NCBI RefSeq assembly: GCF_947623445.1
Contig: NC_135243.1
Location: forward strand, 17,492,479-17,556,478
DNA: 64,000 bases
Reading direction: 5' to 3'
From: Clavelina lepadiformis
Lineage: Eukaryota > Chordata > Ascidiacea > Aplousobranchia > Clavelinidae
In this document: positions 48,599 to 60,671 of the stretch, piece after piece
Numbering within the stretch: the stretch's first letter is position 1
Layout: each line of letters starts with the position of its first letter
Program-made: the position numbers and the translations under genes
The notes under the pieces: model-generated
The model's database searches: none
What the model was told of the DNA's origin: nothing
What the model saw: only the letters and a program-made list of their open reading frames with translations

Positions 48599-51500
48599 TG
48601 ATTCAAACTTGTTATGCATCTACTGGGCAGAAGGGATACACACGCAACAAAAATATCACTGGGCATCCTAAGCACAGGGGATGGAAAGTACAAGAAGGTT
48701 AGTGTTTTGTGCTGCTTCCAAATTTTCCATTCCTGAAAAGTGTTAACTTAATTTAGATACTAGATTATAAGAGCATTCAAAATCTGTCCAATCTTTAGGA
48801 ATAAAAACACTATTTATTGTATGTCAACTACAATATTTGGTATGGATGGTCTGATAATTATCTTTGGACTGAGGAAGATTTTTGCCTGACTTAATCTTCG
48901 TGATGATTCTTCATCGCTTGAGCCTCGGTTACTTAGCTACCCTTTCTGTAGGTTCTGAATGTCACACATATTTTATTTTGGCTTTTTTGTATTCCCCGAA
49001 TTTAAAATTGTCCAACAGGTGTAATGAATGGGAGCAAGTGTCATTAATGCCTTGTCCAAGTACATTACAATGGTATGAGACCAGCCTGAGCTGCTACGAG
49101 CTGAGCCTTAGCTGATACGAGGCCAGCTAAGGTTTGAAAACCAGGATCCCAGTTTCAGGCATTCCCCGGATTTTGTGACTTTTCAACTTCTTGTTTCCTG
49201 GTTTTACTTCCGAAAATTCCTGTGGTACCACAATGTCAAAAGTATGAACATATATTGCAAATTGACGTAGATTTTAATCTTCGCAATCAACAAAATGCGC
49301 AATTTCATTCGTGAATGTTATGACAACACAATGTATTAAACTAGTCTGATAAAGTTTGCTTTACTGCACATGCTTAATCAAGTTTCAAAAGCAGTGGTCT
49401 AACGTTCATACAATCATACTGTATATAGACGCAAAATGGCAAATAGTAATCTAAAGTTTGGGAATATTTTTCCCAAGTTGATGATCAAGCCACATGTCAT
49501 AGCTGTTCAAAAAAGTTTTCTTGTAAAGATGAATCAACTAGTCTCTCATGTCATTTGAAGACCAAGCACAGCTTTAAGCTAGATAGTGAAGAACAGTCTT
49601 GTTCTAAAAAGACAGCGAAATACAACAGGAATCTGTCAAACGCTCAATTATTGGCATTTTTTGTTACTCTCATGAATCTTGCAGACAGGCTTGGGTCAAA
49701 TCCTATATTTTTACATAGTAACGAAACATTGGAATTTAACCTTGTTTGTTTGTTTGAGATTAATTGTGAAATGTTTGTGAATGTTTTTGTTGTTTCAAAT
49801 ATGAATAAACAGGTCGATTGCAGTTTTCTATCAATGAAGGAACAACTTCAAGAATTATTTTCCTTTGCCGTTAAGAATTTTGAACACGTGCAATAAGCAA
49901 AATTGGAGGGTTCAAAATTCGCACAAACTCAAAATTTATAATATGTTTTCCCAAATCCTTATCTATTTTGATAATAAAATTTTGATAATATGATAATTTG
50001 ATAATCCTTATTACTGTATTCTCTGACATAATCTTTTGCCCAAGAACTTCATTCATTTTAAAAGTAGATCATGCAATCTGTTTTCGTTGGTTTTTATGGC
50101 GAAAAATACAACATAACAAAGTGAAATTGCCAAGTAGAGAGTATGTGTCATTTACAGTTACGGTTTTGACGTTCCATATACTAAGTACTGAAGACATGTG
50201 TTAATTATGGGAATTGTTTATATTTGAACAGCGGATACTGTCCATCAAGGATACATTCTTGCAACACAAATTCACAAGTTTCGTTGGCATCCAGGAGCCA
50301 ATGTAAGTTTCGCTTAATTATTGCTTGCTTTAGAGCAATGTTTCTACGTATTTGTTTTGCCATACAAAGGATTCTATGTAGGCCAAAAATGTTTCAAAAT
50401 TGATATAACAAAAGCAAAAAGGAAAATTTGTAAATTTTGCTTGCTTGGAGAGCTCAATAAATGACAACAGATCACTAATCTGATAACAATGACAAGTACC
50501 GTAAACTGGGGTTACTTTGCATTTTGTCAAAATCTTTTTCATTATTTTTTATACATACAACTAAGTCTTATAATTTTTGCAAATTTACGATGTTATTATA
50601 TATACCATCTTTTCATATTAAAAATTTCTGATATGCCATGTAAATCCTTTACGGCTCACTCTGCAATGTTATCCGGAGAAGGGAATAACTTTGCACCCTC
50701 AATGAAACTTTTGTTAATTTAAATTAGATTTGATGGTTGTTTTGAGTAAAGTTAGCTACTTTAGGTTCTATTTAAAACAGTTCTTTTGACATTATATTAA
50801 TTATTATGTATAATGAACAAAACATTCAATACAACAAAAAAATCAAGAAGCCTGCAAAGTTACCCCTTCTGTGCAAAGTAACGCCAGTTTACGGTATTCT
50901 CTTTACCCACTGTTGAATTAGCTGTTGAAAACTTGTTATTACCAGTCCAACATAGCACTGATTTTTACTTATTGAAAGTATTTTTGAACTAATTGCAGTT
51001 TAGGCCAAGGGTATAAAAGTTTTGGGAAATGCTGCTTTAGAGTAATGTGAAATGTAAAATGATAAGTTGTTATTTTAAGTCAAAAATATATTTTAAGCAT
51101 ATTTTTTTAAATGTGAATCACATTGTTGGCGATTTGCTTTGACTTGCAATGTATGAGAGTACCCTTTTTACTAAAGTTACCAACATTTTTTTGCACATAC
51201 ATAACATATGCTTTCCATACCTGTGGTATGTAAAAGCTATTATACGATATATACATACATATTGAATCAAAGATTGATACTCCCGTCATTAACGGTACCA
51301 GTTCTTGGCAAACAGCATTTGGTAATGTTTCAAAAACGTACAACTACAGGTTACTCTTGGTCAGAACATATGTGACCTCACTCATTGCTACTACACTAGA
51401 CATTTTATAGATTAAAAAAGATTACACTGGTCAACACGATTTTTTAATGCCAAAGATTTGACAACGATTTTAGGCTAATTTGGGGTCGCTGATTTCAAAA

Positions 51501-54287
51501 ATGGCAATCATTTTTCTCAATTGGCTCTAGTTTTTGAGATATTTAGATTTTTCACTTTCGGAATATCCACTCATATCACACATAACGCAATACCAGTTTC
51601 AGGTCTCAGCCAACTCTAATACACTTGGACAATAGCCAGTAATATATTCAAATGCATAAATATCACAATACTAAATCAATCAGTGCATAATAAGTCTATT
51701 TTTATATATAGTTGCTGGTGAATCGCTTTTTGTATGACTTTCTTTTATGGCGGACGTCAGTACAATAATGCTGAAAACACCAACAATAGTCTGTCATCAT
51801 GTTTTTCTCCCATCTGCCCTGGTATCTTTCTTCCATCACCTGTATGTCCTGATGAAATCTCTCCCCTTGTTCTTCAGAAAAATCTCCCAAATTGTCAGGA
51901 GATTTATCCAAATGGCTGTGGAGATTGTGCACTTAAATGTTCATATTTGCCCCTACCTGTTGGTAGGCCTCGAGCATATTTTCCACCAGCTCTGGATAGT
52001 TTTCTGCCTTGTGGTTTCCAAAAAGTTCTTCGCCACAGACATAAAACAAGACCAAGCTTTGAATTCCACATTGTTCATGCTTGTTCCAAATTTGAATGAT
52101 TGATTAATTTTCGAATTTGAGGCCCATCAAAAATGCCTGCTTTCAATTTTTCGATTGTCAGTTTTGGAAAACGTCTACAAAAACTTTTACAACAATCACA
52201 TTTGCCTGACATGGAGAGGTGGTAAAATGATCATATTTCTTTGAAACAAAGGTTCTTTAATCACATTTGCTTTACCTACTTTCAGGTCTTCACTTGTGAA
52301 CCATGCCTTTTTTACCCAGTGCTGGATTTTTGCCCTGCTGTCCCACAAGCACATAAAGCAGGGATACTTAGTTTATACAATTTGCTGCCCAAGCAAAAAA
52401 TTTCACCATCTTTAAGTCAACACAAATCGACCACTGGTGCTTAGCATAGCAGATCTTCCGTACAACTAATTTGACGTTTTCATACTCTTCTTTCAGTTTT
52501 GTAGAGATGCATAGCAGTTGACATTATGCAACAGAATGCATTTTAAACTTTTGGTAGAGCTGTCTATAAACAATCGCCAGTCTTCTTGTTTGTAGTCTAG
52601 GAATTTTCATTTTGAGGAGAAGTCCAGTTATATCATTTCAATATACAAGGTCTGCATCTTGACTGAAGAAGGAAGGAGTTCCTCTTCTCTAGTCCGGTAA
52701 GCTGTTATCTTTGCATCCGCCTTTAGACAGTTCTTTTCCTTCAGTCTGGAAGCTGAAACCTCAGATGCTTCTTTTGCTATGGTCTCTGATAAATTCCTTT
52801 TGTGTGAACTGTTCGGGAGTGGAAGAGCTTTCTTCGTAATCAATAAAACTGTCACCATTTGCTTCACTACGTTTCCTTTCATGCTTTTCCTCAATATCTG
52901 TTTCTTGAAAATCTGGTACTGATGTAAATGCAGGTACGGGAATGCTTTTGCAGTGCTCAACCGGTCGCCTTACTAACTGGTTTTAAGAGTAACGCTTTAT
53001 ACACCTGCAACTCGAAAGAAGCAAACTTGTTCAAGGCAGGTTTATTTAATAAGAATCACAATTGAGTCTATTATGAGGTTTCAACCCAAACGCAAACAAT
53101 GACGTGATAGCTAAAACACTGTCACTAATGCCAGAAATAGTGAAAAATGCTGAAATAAAGAAAATAACTATATCTCGAAAACTAGAACCAATTCAGCAAA
53201 ACCAATGCCAAATTCGGAATCAGCGACCTAAAATTACCCAAAATCCGTTGAAAAATTGCTGGCACCTCAAAAAAAAAATTTTTTTGTTGGGCAGTGTTAT
53301 CAATAGCTAAAGCAGCGTGGTCCAACTACAGGCAAGCGCGTAAAATTTTTGCGGCCCGCGAGCTTTCACGGTATTGATTTAATTTATTTCAATTAGAACA
53401 AGTATAGCATTTGGATAATAAGTGTCAAAAATTTAATTCAAAGTTGTAGACAGCAGGGCCTATACTGTTTCAACCTATCAGGTCTCGTCAGTACAACTGG
53501 GTTTCTTAAAGGCTGATATGTACCTAATGTTCCGGACGTTTTTGTTTCCTTTAAATATTCCACATTTTTCATGTTATGTATCTTTTAAATTGGAACCCTA
53601 ATACTGGCTATTGCGCAACACTCAGAAATTTGGCATAATCCAATACTGTACTGTAATTGCGACAGCATCATTGCATCGCATCATCTATTTGTGTGTTACG
53701 TCATAATAGTGGGCATTACAGATGTGAATGAAAGTAAAGTAAAGTGGCCCGTAAAGTGTAAAGTAACTTGTAAAGTGGCCCGTAAGTCAAAAGTAGTTGG
53801 ACCACGCTGAGCTAAAGAGTTGACAGTAAGGTTTTATTAAAATAAACTTTTAAGAAACATATTTTTGAAAACCTGATAAGAACCGATTAATTTTTTTTAA
53901 AGTAATTCGGTACGGGGATTTGTAATTATTTTAAAAGTACCGATGGTTCCAGTTTCGATGCTGAACAAGTATCAATTTACAGTAATTCGGTACTATAGTA
54001 CTGTATGACGGTGATGCCCATCTTTGCATATATTTGTATATAGGCTATATTCGATATTGCTTTTGAATAGAGTTTTCTTTCAGGTTGCTGTCGGCAGAAA
54101 TAAAACATTGAACGCGACCTGTTCTGGAACTGTCCGTTTCACAAAAGAAATATTTATACCAAATCCGAGCTCGGCGTTGGCTGAAGCGGTGGCAACATTT
54201 CCACGTGGCGCTTTTCTTTATAAAACCACTATAAATATTGTTCCTCGCCCAGATATTGGACGTTTCAAGCTTGTGGAAACTGTTTAA
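48599..54287 (+). CDS. MRPL27: Mitochondrial ribosomal protein bL27m
   Basis: Component of the large subunit of the mitochondrial ribosome, near the peptidyl-transferase centre. Three exons join in frame: 48599-48697 (CYASTGQKGYTRN...HPKHRGWKVQE, matching the RYASKKSGG...GIKKMEG part of human bL27m), 50232-50302 (ADTVHQGYILATQ, FRWHPGAN) and 54084-54287 (VAVGRNKTLNA, GTVRFTKEIFIPNP, GAFLYKTTINIVPRP, stop at 54285-54287). The RWHPG motif and TVRFTKE strand are diagnostic. The first exon (start codon and most of the targeting peptide, ending in phase 1) was not found. Introns hold a BED-finger fragment, a TIR element, a TTA-flanked transposon and a hAT element, so this short protein is spread over at least 5.7 kb. 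Confidence 0.9.
49021..49080 (-). repeat. SINE body fragment, inverted
   Basis: The reverse complement (CATTGTAATG, CTTGG-CAAGGCATTAATGAC) matches the body of the SINE at 14529-14708 at most positions. It is a partial copy in an MRPL27 intron. Confidence 0.5.
49455..49896 (+). pseudogene. hAT BED-finger fragment
   Basis: A frame reading VWEYFSQVDDQATCHSCSKK, then FSCKDESTS and LSCHLKTKH, is a BED zinc finger (C-x2-C ... H-x4-H) as at the N-terminus of ZBED-type hAT transposases. Upstream codons in this frame include stops. Downstream the frame stays open to 49896 but drifts into sequence I cannot match. It is a transposase relic in an MRPL27 intron. Confidence 0.55.
50499..50894. mobile_element. 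TIR element with TA flanks
   Basis: Termini CCGTAAACTGGGGTTACTTTGCA and an imperfect reverse complement ending CCAGTTTACGG lie between TA dinucleotides (50497-50498, 50895-50896). TA duplication suggests a Tc1/mariner-type MITE. It has no coding capacity and lies in an MRPL27 intron. Confidence 0.65.
51425..53296 (-). mobile_element. CACTGG-ended DNA transposon, copy 2
   Basis: Ends CACTGGTCAAC and (inverted) CACTGCCCAAC lie between TTA trinucleotides (51422-51424, 53297-53299). The subterminal block TTTGGGGTCGCTGATTTCAAA near the left end is the counterpart of that in copy 1. The minus strand encodes decayed pieces of the same protein: an N-terminal part at 52960-52628 (SRLKEKNCLK) and a C-terminal part at 51932-51702 (HSHLDKSPDNLGDFSEEQ, ERFHQDIQVMEERYQGRW). 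Many stops lie between. It occupies the second located MRPL27 intron. Confidence 0.75.
53313..53809. mobile_element. hAT-like non-autonomous element
   Basis: Termini CAGCGTGGTCCAACTA and TAGTTGGACCACGCTG are perfect inverted repeats, flanked by an 8-bp duplication AGCTAAAG (53305-53312 and 53810-53817). It was inserted only 16 bp beyond the end of the TTA-flanked transposon. Confidence 0.92.
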
Positions 54288-55142
54288 ATGTTTTGCTGGT
54301 TTAATACATTTGCATAAAATGAGATCATCTGTTGCTTCAATCTTTAAGTAACGTTTGTTAGTACTTCGACAACTTTGGCCATAGCAGTTTGCCAACAGTC
54401 AGTAGAATTTGTTACAAATGCTCGATGTACATTGAGCACCAGACTTGGTTTCTGACTAAACCATTTACGGTTTTATGCGGTTGAAGCCTCCTGCCTCTCC
54501 ATCAACCCAGATCCACTCATTTTCCAGTAACTTGTCGCTCATTACAATCCAGACACGTAGGACAGTGGAAAGCAAGGCGCTTGCAATTTTCGTATTCATT
54601 TAGAAAATGGAAAGGATTTATATATAGCTTACAGTACAGAAAACAACAAGAAAATTTTGGATTTAGATACAACTACACAATATGTATAAGTAGGCTATAG
54701 CCGATGTGATTACTCTCTGATTCATAAATTTCCATTTAAATTTTGGCATGTTCTGCTTTCTTTCCAACTATGAGTTGGTGTTGGTACTTTGTATTGATAG
54801 CCGTTAAATGGCGCTTACCATCCAACTTCCGGTTGACGTTTTTTTTACAAGCATTGCACAATAAGCTACTTCATTAGGCTAATCGCCAACACAACATACA
54901 TACAATTTTTTAACTTAACCTGGAATTTTGAAATCATAAAGCGTATTCTACTCCAACTCACCTTCACATAAAGCTTCTATACTACGCAATGCTTTATGGA
55001 GTTTTCTTGTGACGTGTTTTACCTCGTGGGCTAAGTATAAAAATTAAATAAAATAAATTGTGACGCATTCTCATACAAAAAAAAAACAAACTAAACGTAC
55101 ATTAGCCTACTGTATAAAGTAACCCAAAAGCTAGAGATTTAA

Positions 55143-55345
55143 TTAAATATTTAAAGCATAAAAATTATCGCCACATCCGCTATCTTCAAAAACATAAGAT
55201 TCCCCTTTGGACCCTTTTTCGCCGACCGCACCTTTTTGTCCTGTGTCATTTTTTACCAGGATATCCCACGGGCCCTCGAACATTAGGTTGAGCATTCTGG
55301 TTCGTAAAACCAACAAATACGCCGTTGTTTCTCAATCAAGTGAGG
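55143..55345 (-). pseudogene. Collagen-like Gly-X-Y exon with a frame break
   Basis: On the minus strand one frame reads NQNAQPNVRGPVGYPG and the next reads GQKGAVGEKGSKGES followed by YVFEDSGCGDNFYALNI and TAA (55143-55145). Together they form a run of Gly-X-Y triplets typical of collagen-like proteins, but a 16-base segment (GTAAAAAATGACACAG, about 55236-55251) separates them out of frame. No other collagen exon was found nearby. It may be a pseudogene piece, or the left half may be chance and the right half a true last exon with a normal AG acceptor. Confidence 0.35.
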
Positions 55346-55510
55346 TGGTGTTGGCCTCAAACGAGATAAATAACAGAGGCAGTCAATATCAGACCGATCA
55401 TTTTCTTTCTGTTGTGTAAAATCTTTGCGTTTTCTGTGCTGTAAAATGAAGACTTGTGCCATACAGGATAATTTATAGGGAGCTTTCTTTTCTAACATAG
55501 CCGTTCGTTA

Positions 55511-55852
55511 TTCCAGATTATACATGCAATTCCATTCGACTTTACCACAACCATTTACGGGAACATGTTCGAGAGTCGAGACTCTAGTTTTCGTTACGCT
55601 TGTGAATTTGAAAGTTGCGGGAAGAGTTACCAGTATTATTCAAGCCTGAAAAGACACTGCACAAAAATGCATTCTAACAGGATGCAGAGCAATAGTTCAA
55701 ACAACGATGAGCAAATTTCAGAAGTGGGGGAGCAAAGAGCGAACGTTTCCGCAAAAGAAGATCAATACAGTGGATCAGAAAGTTGTGATAAAAATTTTAT
55801 TCGACAAACGTGGTTGGGATTTGGGAAAAAAGTGAGACGAGTTTTCTTTTGA
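55511..55852 (+). CDS. Single C2H2 zinc-finger protein or last exon
   Basis: A frame open from at least 55511 to the TGA at 55850-55852 contains one C2H2 finger, CEFESCGKSYQYYSSLKRH (C-x4-C-x12-H-x4-H), about 15 residues after the Met at 55565. A Ser/Asn/Glu-rich tail and a basic end (GFGKKVRRVFF) follow. A splice acceptor (ATTCCAG at about 55510-55516) lies upstream in frame, so this may be the last exon of a longer gene. Otherwise translation could start at 55565 (95 residues). The C-x4-C finger suggests a DNA-binding protein. It is not identified further. Confidence 0.5.
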   Translation, partial: FQIIHAIPFDFTTTIYGNMFESRDSSFRYACEFESCGKSYQYYSSLKRHCTKMHSNRMQSNSSNNDEQISEVGEQRANVSAKEDQYSGSESCDKNFIRQTWLGFGKKVRRVFF

Positions 55853-56007
55853 GCATGAAAGAAAAACACCATCTCCCACAGGAAAGAAATACTTGGTTAT
55901 TGAAACAGTATGAAAGTGTAAATCGCTGCGTTTAGAAATAAATTATGCATTTTGTAAAATGTAAATGAACAAAATTACATCACAGATTAAAACTGTAGGC
56001 CTATAAT

Positions 56008-56553
56008 AGGGTTGCCATACGTCCGGATTTCCCCGGACATGTCCGGAATTTTAGTGTTCAACCTGCGTCCGGGGGGGGAATGCTAAAATATGCTTAAATG
56101 TCCGGAAATTTTAAAATTGTTTGTTGCGTTACAGGTAATAATTTCATTGTTACGTCATAAGCGACAATAGAGCGCTCTATTTGGGATACAATGATACGTG
56201 GATGAGTGGAGCTAGGCTAGTAGCTGAAGGCCTTATATCTTGGTCGATATTGCAAAATTTAGAACATGTCTGAAACGATAAGAGCGTATATTCGCTGAAG
56301 AAAATTATAAAGCAGTAGAAAAATAGCGCAACAAGAAGTCTGTTGCAGACCAAATTAGAATACCAAGGAAATTGTCGTTTGTTTAATGCTTAATGATTTC
56401 GAAGTGGGCCGCGGGTTTTGTTCGCACCGTCAAGGTGGGACATTGCTAGTGTGATGTCATATTGACAGACATTGTGTTCATACCTCATTCTAAAAACCGC
56501 TAGTGGGCACTACAGAGTGTCCAGATTTTAGGCCACGAAAATATGGTAACCCT
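56008..56553. mobile_element. Non-autonomous TIR element
   Basis: Left end AGGGTTGCCATACGTCCGG and right end ATATGGTAACCCT are inverted. Two copies of the 'CCGGACATGTCCGG' motif lie near the left end. The target duplication is not clean. Termini of this kind are common in hAT-derived repeats. Confidence 0.5.
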
Positions 56554-56791
56554 AGGCCGCCCTATAATCACCTGAAATGAAACTACATTCACGTGATGGT
56601 TGAATGTAGAATTAAGCATGGAAGGAAGCGAAAAAAGTGCGCGTTTGACATTGAGAAATTATAACTTAATACGAGATGATATAAATAGGCTATAACCTAC
56701 ACTTAATAGAAAACTTAACAAGTAAAACCTTGGACAAAAATTTTTTGTTCTTGTTCTTGTTGTCGTTTCAATACCACAAACTTTATTTTAT

Positions 56792-57219
56792 TTGCATCCA
56801 AGTATACACTGGTACCACAAGTTCATCTTTTTACCAACTTTTCTGCTGATGAGCGTCAGTGTCATGTCACACAATCGTTCGTATTTTCGATGGATAAAAA
56901 TTGATTGTATAAAACATAACATTGGTTGTTTTGTTGCGACATATGTTCAAGATGGTCTACCTGATTTTGGGAGACTAGAATTGGTAATGTTGTGTGAAAC
57001 TATGTACGTATTTCTTGTTAGAAAATGTGTAGTGATTGCAATAGACGAAGACTTAAATGCTTACAAATTACTAAAAATGATCTGTTTGAAATTAAATATT
57101 CAAGTATTGTAAGTCCACAGGTTTCTCCATGTTACAAGTTGAACAGTAAACTTTTAATTCCTCAAATAATCGTTTTTAGAGGGTTTAATTCATTTTATTT
57201 CTGTTTGAATTTGTTCTAA
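56792..57219 (+). pseudogene. Frameshifted ORF of an unnamed multicopy family
   Basis: A 106-residue frame (56792-57112) containing FRWIKIDCIKHNIGCFVAT and DGLPDFGRLELVML leads, with one frameshift near 57065, into NDLFEIKYSSIVS and PCYKLNSKLLIPQIIVFRG in the adjacent frame (to 57219). The combined sequence resembles the C-terminal part of uncharacterised zinc-finger-associated or transposon-related proteins, from memory only. It lies 940 bp downstream of the C2H2 finger exon and may be part of the same ancestral unit. Confidence 0.35.
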
Positions 57220-57910
57220 CAAAGTGCATAACATTTGTTGTTATAAAGTTAGGAACCACCTATTCTAGCTTAAATTTAGGTTATTTTGAACATATTTGTT
57301 GTGATTGTTAGCATAAATGTCGTATTTTTGTGAAAAGTGAATAAAGTATTCGTAACACTTGTGTGCGTTGAAATTTCCGGATTTTTTAAAAAACGCCTTT
57401 ACCTTTAGGGGAAAATAACTTGGATAATGAAATTTGTAAAAAACCTTGGCCTACTGTACTTACGTGGGAAAACTTTTAAGTTCCTTCGTCCTTTTGCAAC
57501 CTTGCATTTAGTAAAAAAACTCCTAAAATTATGGCATTGCAGGGAAAAGGAAGGTTTTAAACAGTGACGAAATGTTACCATCTCAATATTCATGTGATAT
57601 TTATGGCGGTAACAGTAACCATTAAGCCAGTAACTCTGACTGTGTCAAGTGGCTTAGTATATTACGTGACGCGAATGAGATTAAGCCGCTATATTTTCAC
57701 TTGTTACGAAGTAAACGCTAATCACATCGTACACTGGGTTTTAGTTAGCCATCATTGTTTCCAATGCGTCGGTGGGGCGTAATTAACCATAAAAAGGCGT
57801 TGCGAACTGTATGTAGGCCGGTTTATGGTGCTTGGACCAAAATAAGGCACGGGCAATGATTTTTTGGACGAAAGGGGCATTTTATTTGTCAATGATGAAA
57901 ATTGTGGACT

Positions 57911-58048
57911 ACACTGTAAAAAATCTTTTCTAATTATAAGTCAGTGAGACAATTGAGACTAATAGTTAGTCTTCCATCGAAAAGTATGGCTTATAGTTAG
58001 TCTCAATTGTCTCACTGACTTATAATTAGAAAAGATTTTTTACAGTGT
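57911..58048. mobile_element. Perfect 52-bp palindromic MITE
   Basis: Left arm 57911-57962 and right arm 57997-58048 are exact reverse complements over 52 bp around a 34-bp spacer. The ends read CACTGTAAAAAATC and lie next to TA on both sides, suggesting a Tc1/mariner-type foldback MITE. A transcript would form a long hairpin. Confidence 0.85.
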
Positions 58049-60671
58049 AATAACAGTCACTATTTTTTTCTGTGATTGGAAAAGATTTAGTCATTTCAGA
58101 CTACCATTTAGCCGCAAGAAGGACTGTATTTATCCAGCTGGTATAGTGGCTAAATACCGGGATATTCATAACCAAGTTTTTGGTAACACATTCAGTCACT
58201 TTTTTTCCCGTATAAATGGCTTGAATGGAACAAGTTACAAACCTCATTATCAGTCATCACACATAATTTAGCTTAAGGCCCTCAAAAGAAACCTTTCAAA
58301 CTTCATTTTGATGTTTACTTTGTTACATAGAGAAGTTATTGATATTGCAATTTACAGAATTAGTCAAAAAATCCTGCATGGGGCCAAGGGCTCAACTGCA
58401 TGGAAAGTACAGTAGTTTTCACGGTGATTGCAAATATGCAAATTTTGCGAGGCAGCGTGCAACGAAGCTTTAATTCTTTATTTAATATAAAATGGCTGTG
58501 AAGATAAATAAGTTTGGCGTTAAAGTTAATAAACCTTGTGTGTGTATGTGTCACACTTTCCATTATGGTGTAAGAAGTTAACTAAAATTTTCCTTCTGAA
58601 TTAGCCTAGTTAAATTTTATGTTCCCACATTTTTTTTCAAGTAAACATTTTTTTTTCAAAAAATACATTTTCACAGGTTCACAATGGCCCCACTTCATGG
58701 TGTTTTCTGTTTGTTCCTTAACATTTTGGCATACTGTAGTTGAGGATGTGCATTTTAGAATATTAAATCCTCTAGAACCAAATCCAAAACTATTCGGTAG
58801 GGTTCTTCATATTTAGGCCATGTTTAAAAAGTTCAAGTTAAATAGACTAATCTGTATCAACCAAAACTAAGTTTGAGAAAATTTTTTTAAATTTTTGACC
58901 CAGCTCATGAGCCCAATGTTTTCAAAATCGGTATAAATTCAGGAAATCTCTAATTCCCCAAACCGAAAATGTCGAAAAATTTAGATTTATCACACTGCGA
59001 GAAATTTAAAACATTTTTTGTTTATTATTCTCATTAATATAACATCAGTAAATATCTATAAAAGCATTTTTCTGTCGTATTTGTTTAAATTATAAAAGCA
59101 GGATTGTACATCAAAAAGAATTGCACAATTTATAAGCAGTATACTAGATTTTGGATTTTGTTCATCCTAAATGTACGTTTCTGAAGCTCAATTTTCTGCT
59201 TTCATAATACTGAAAAATTGTATATACAACACACGATGGATGCAAGAACACAGGGTGATAAGAAAATGGTTACCAAACTTTTGCCACAAACTCATCCCGA
59301 CAATACAATATAGTGTATTTTATAAGAATGTTCTGCGTGGACAAATATTTGAGCTTGTGCGATCGCAATATCATAAAGCTTGACACTAGTGAATTTGAAT
59401 ATGTTTAAACCAGCACCAAATGATAAAATTTCATCAGAAAGTCGAGAACTTTGTGTGTTGTTGTTCAAGTTTGCAATCTTTAGTATTTGAATTCGCCCGT
59501 ATTTTCCAGAAACGCGATATTTGGTAAATCTATTAAGGTTTGGGTTCGTATTGGCCCTTTACTATAGTATTTTAGACTGAGAATGGTGACCTCAATTCTG
59601 TTTTCAAAAACTTTGCAATTTTTTTTGTCAATCTATAGCCTATAAACGACGGTACCCAATATCAACACACCACAAGCAAGTTTGTTGTCACATACAACAA
59701 CTTTATTAACAATTTAACTTTTGGCTGCACACTTCGATACATTTTGGCGTTACTATAGTTCTTATAATTCTGAATCTTTCACATAATGCAACAGTTAAAG
59801 TACATCACTGTATGGTTATAGACGAATAACGACCAACAATCAAGTTTGTGGTGCAACAGTTGCATGGGATAATGCAGTTAGTTTCCCACCAAGATTGAAG
59901 GTGTGCAGAAACAGTACGATACTTGGTTGCATTTAATGTATAGCCTTCCATAATACACTACCGACAAACCATTATCACCCATGTACTCACGCTCCAATTA
60001 TGCAAAATCTCTCCGAAAATGGTCTTATGAAACAGAGTTTTAGGCTTTGAAGCGGAGCATTTTACTTCAGGAACAAATGAAGTAAATCGGGATAAAAGTA
60101 AGCTTATAATGTCTATAAATATATTTCAATAAATTTTTAAAAGACATTCCATTTAATTTCCTCCCCAATTCCTCTTTAGTGGGCCAAGTGGCCCACTTTG
60201 AGAAACACTGATCTGGACTGATGTGAAAAACATCATTCTTCCACTCGTTTGCCCAGCCATTCATGCAATAAAAAGTAAGCCATAAATCTGGTCCAACAAA
60301 TCCTGCACATGTTCTGGTATCCCTTATTCTTTGTGTTGTGACAGGTATGTTCCGATGAGCATTAGCAATCAACACATTTCAATACTTTCCAACTTGTGAT
60401 ATTGTCACTTGCAATATCGCTATTGGAACATTTCTTGGGCACAATTTTTCAACCTCGCAAGCTTGTTATCAGCGACCACACTGGTCACTGGATAATTTGC
60501 GGGTACCAAAAATATATGTTGTTAATGTGTACATACAAGTGGAAGTTGAAGTTATTAAACCTAATTATGCACCAAGGTATATTATATATTATACTTACAC
60601 AGATACATTTCAAGGCCAGTCCTTATACTACTTGACATATTGTTTCAGAAATGCTGATTTGGTAATTAACA
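58049..60671. other. Intergenic stretch
   Basis: No gene recognised. It includes the diverged repeat at about 59505-59565 related to 29960-30376. The right end is the CZIB upstream region, with an acceptor-like TTGTTTCAG at about 60641-60649, just before the CZIB start. Confidence 0.35.
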
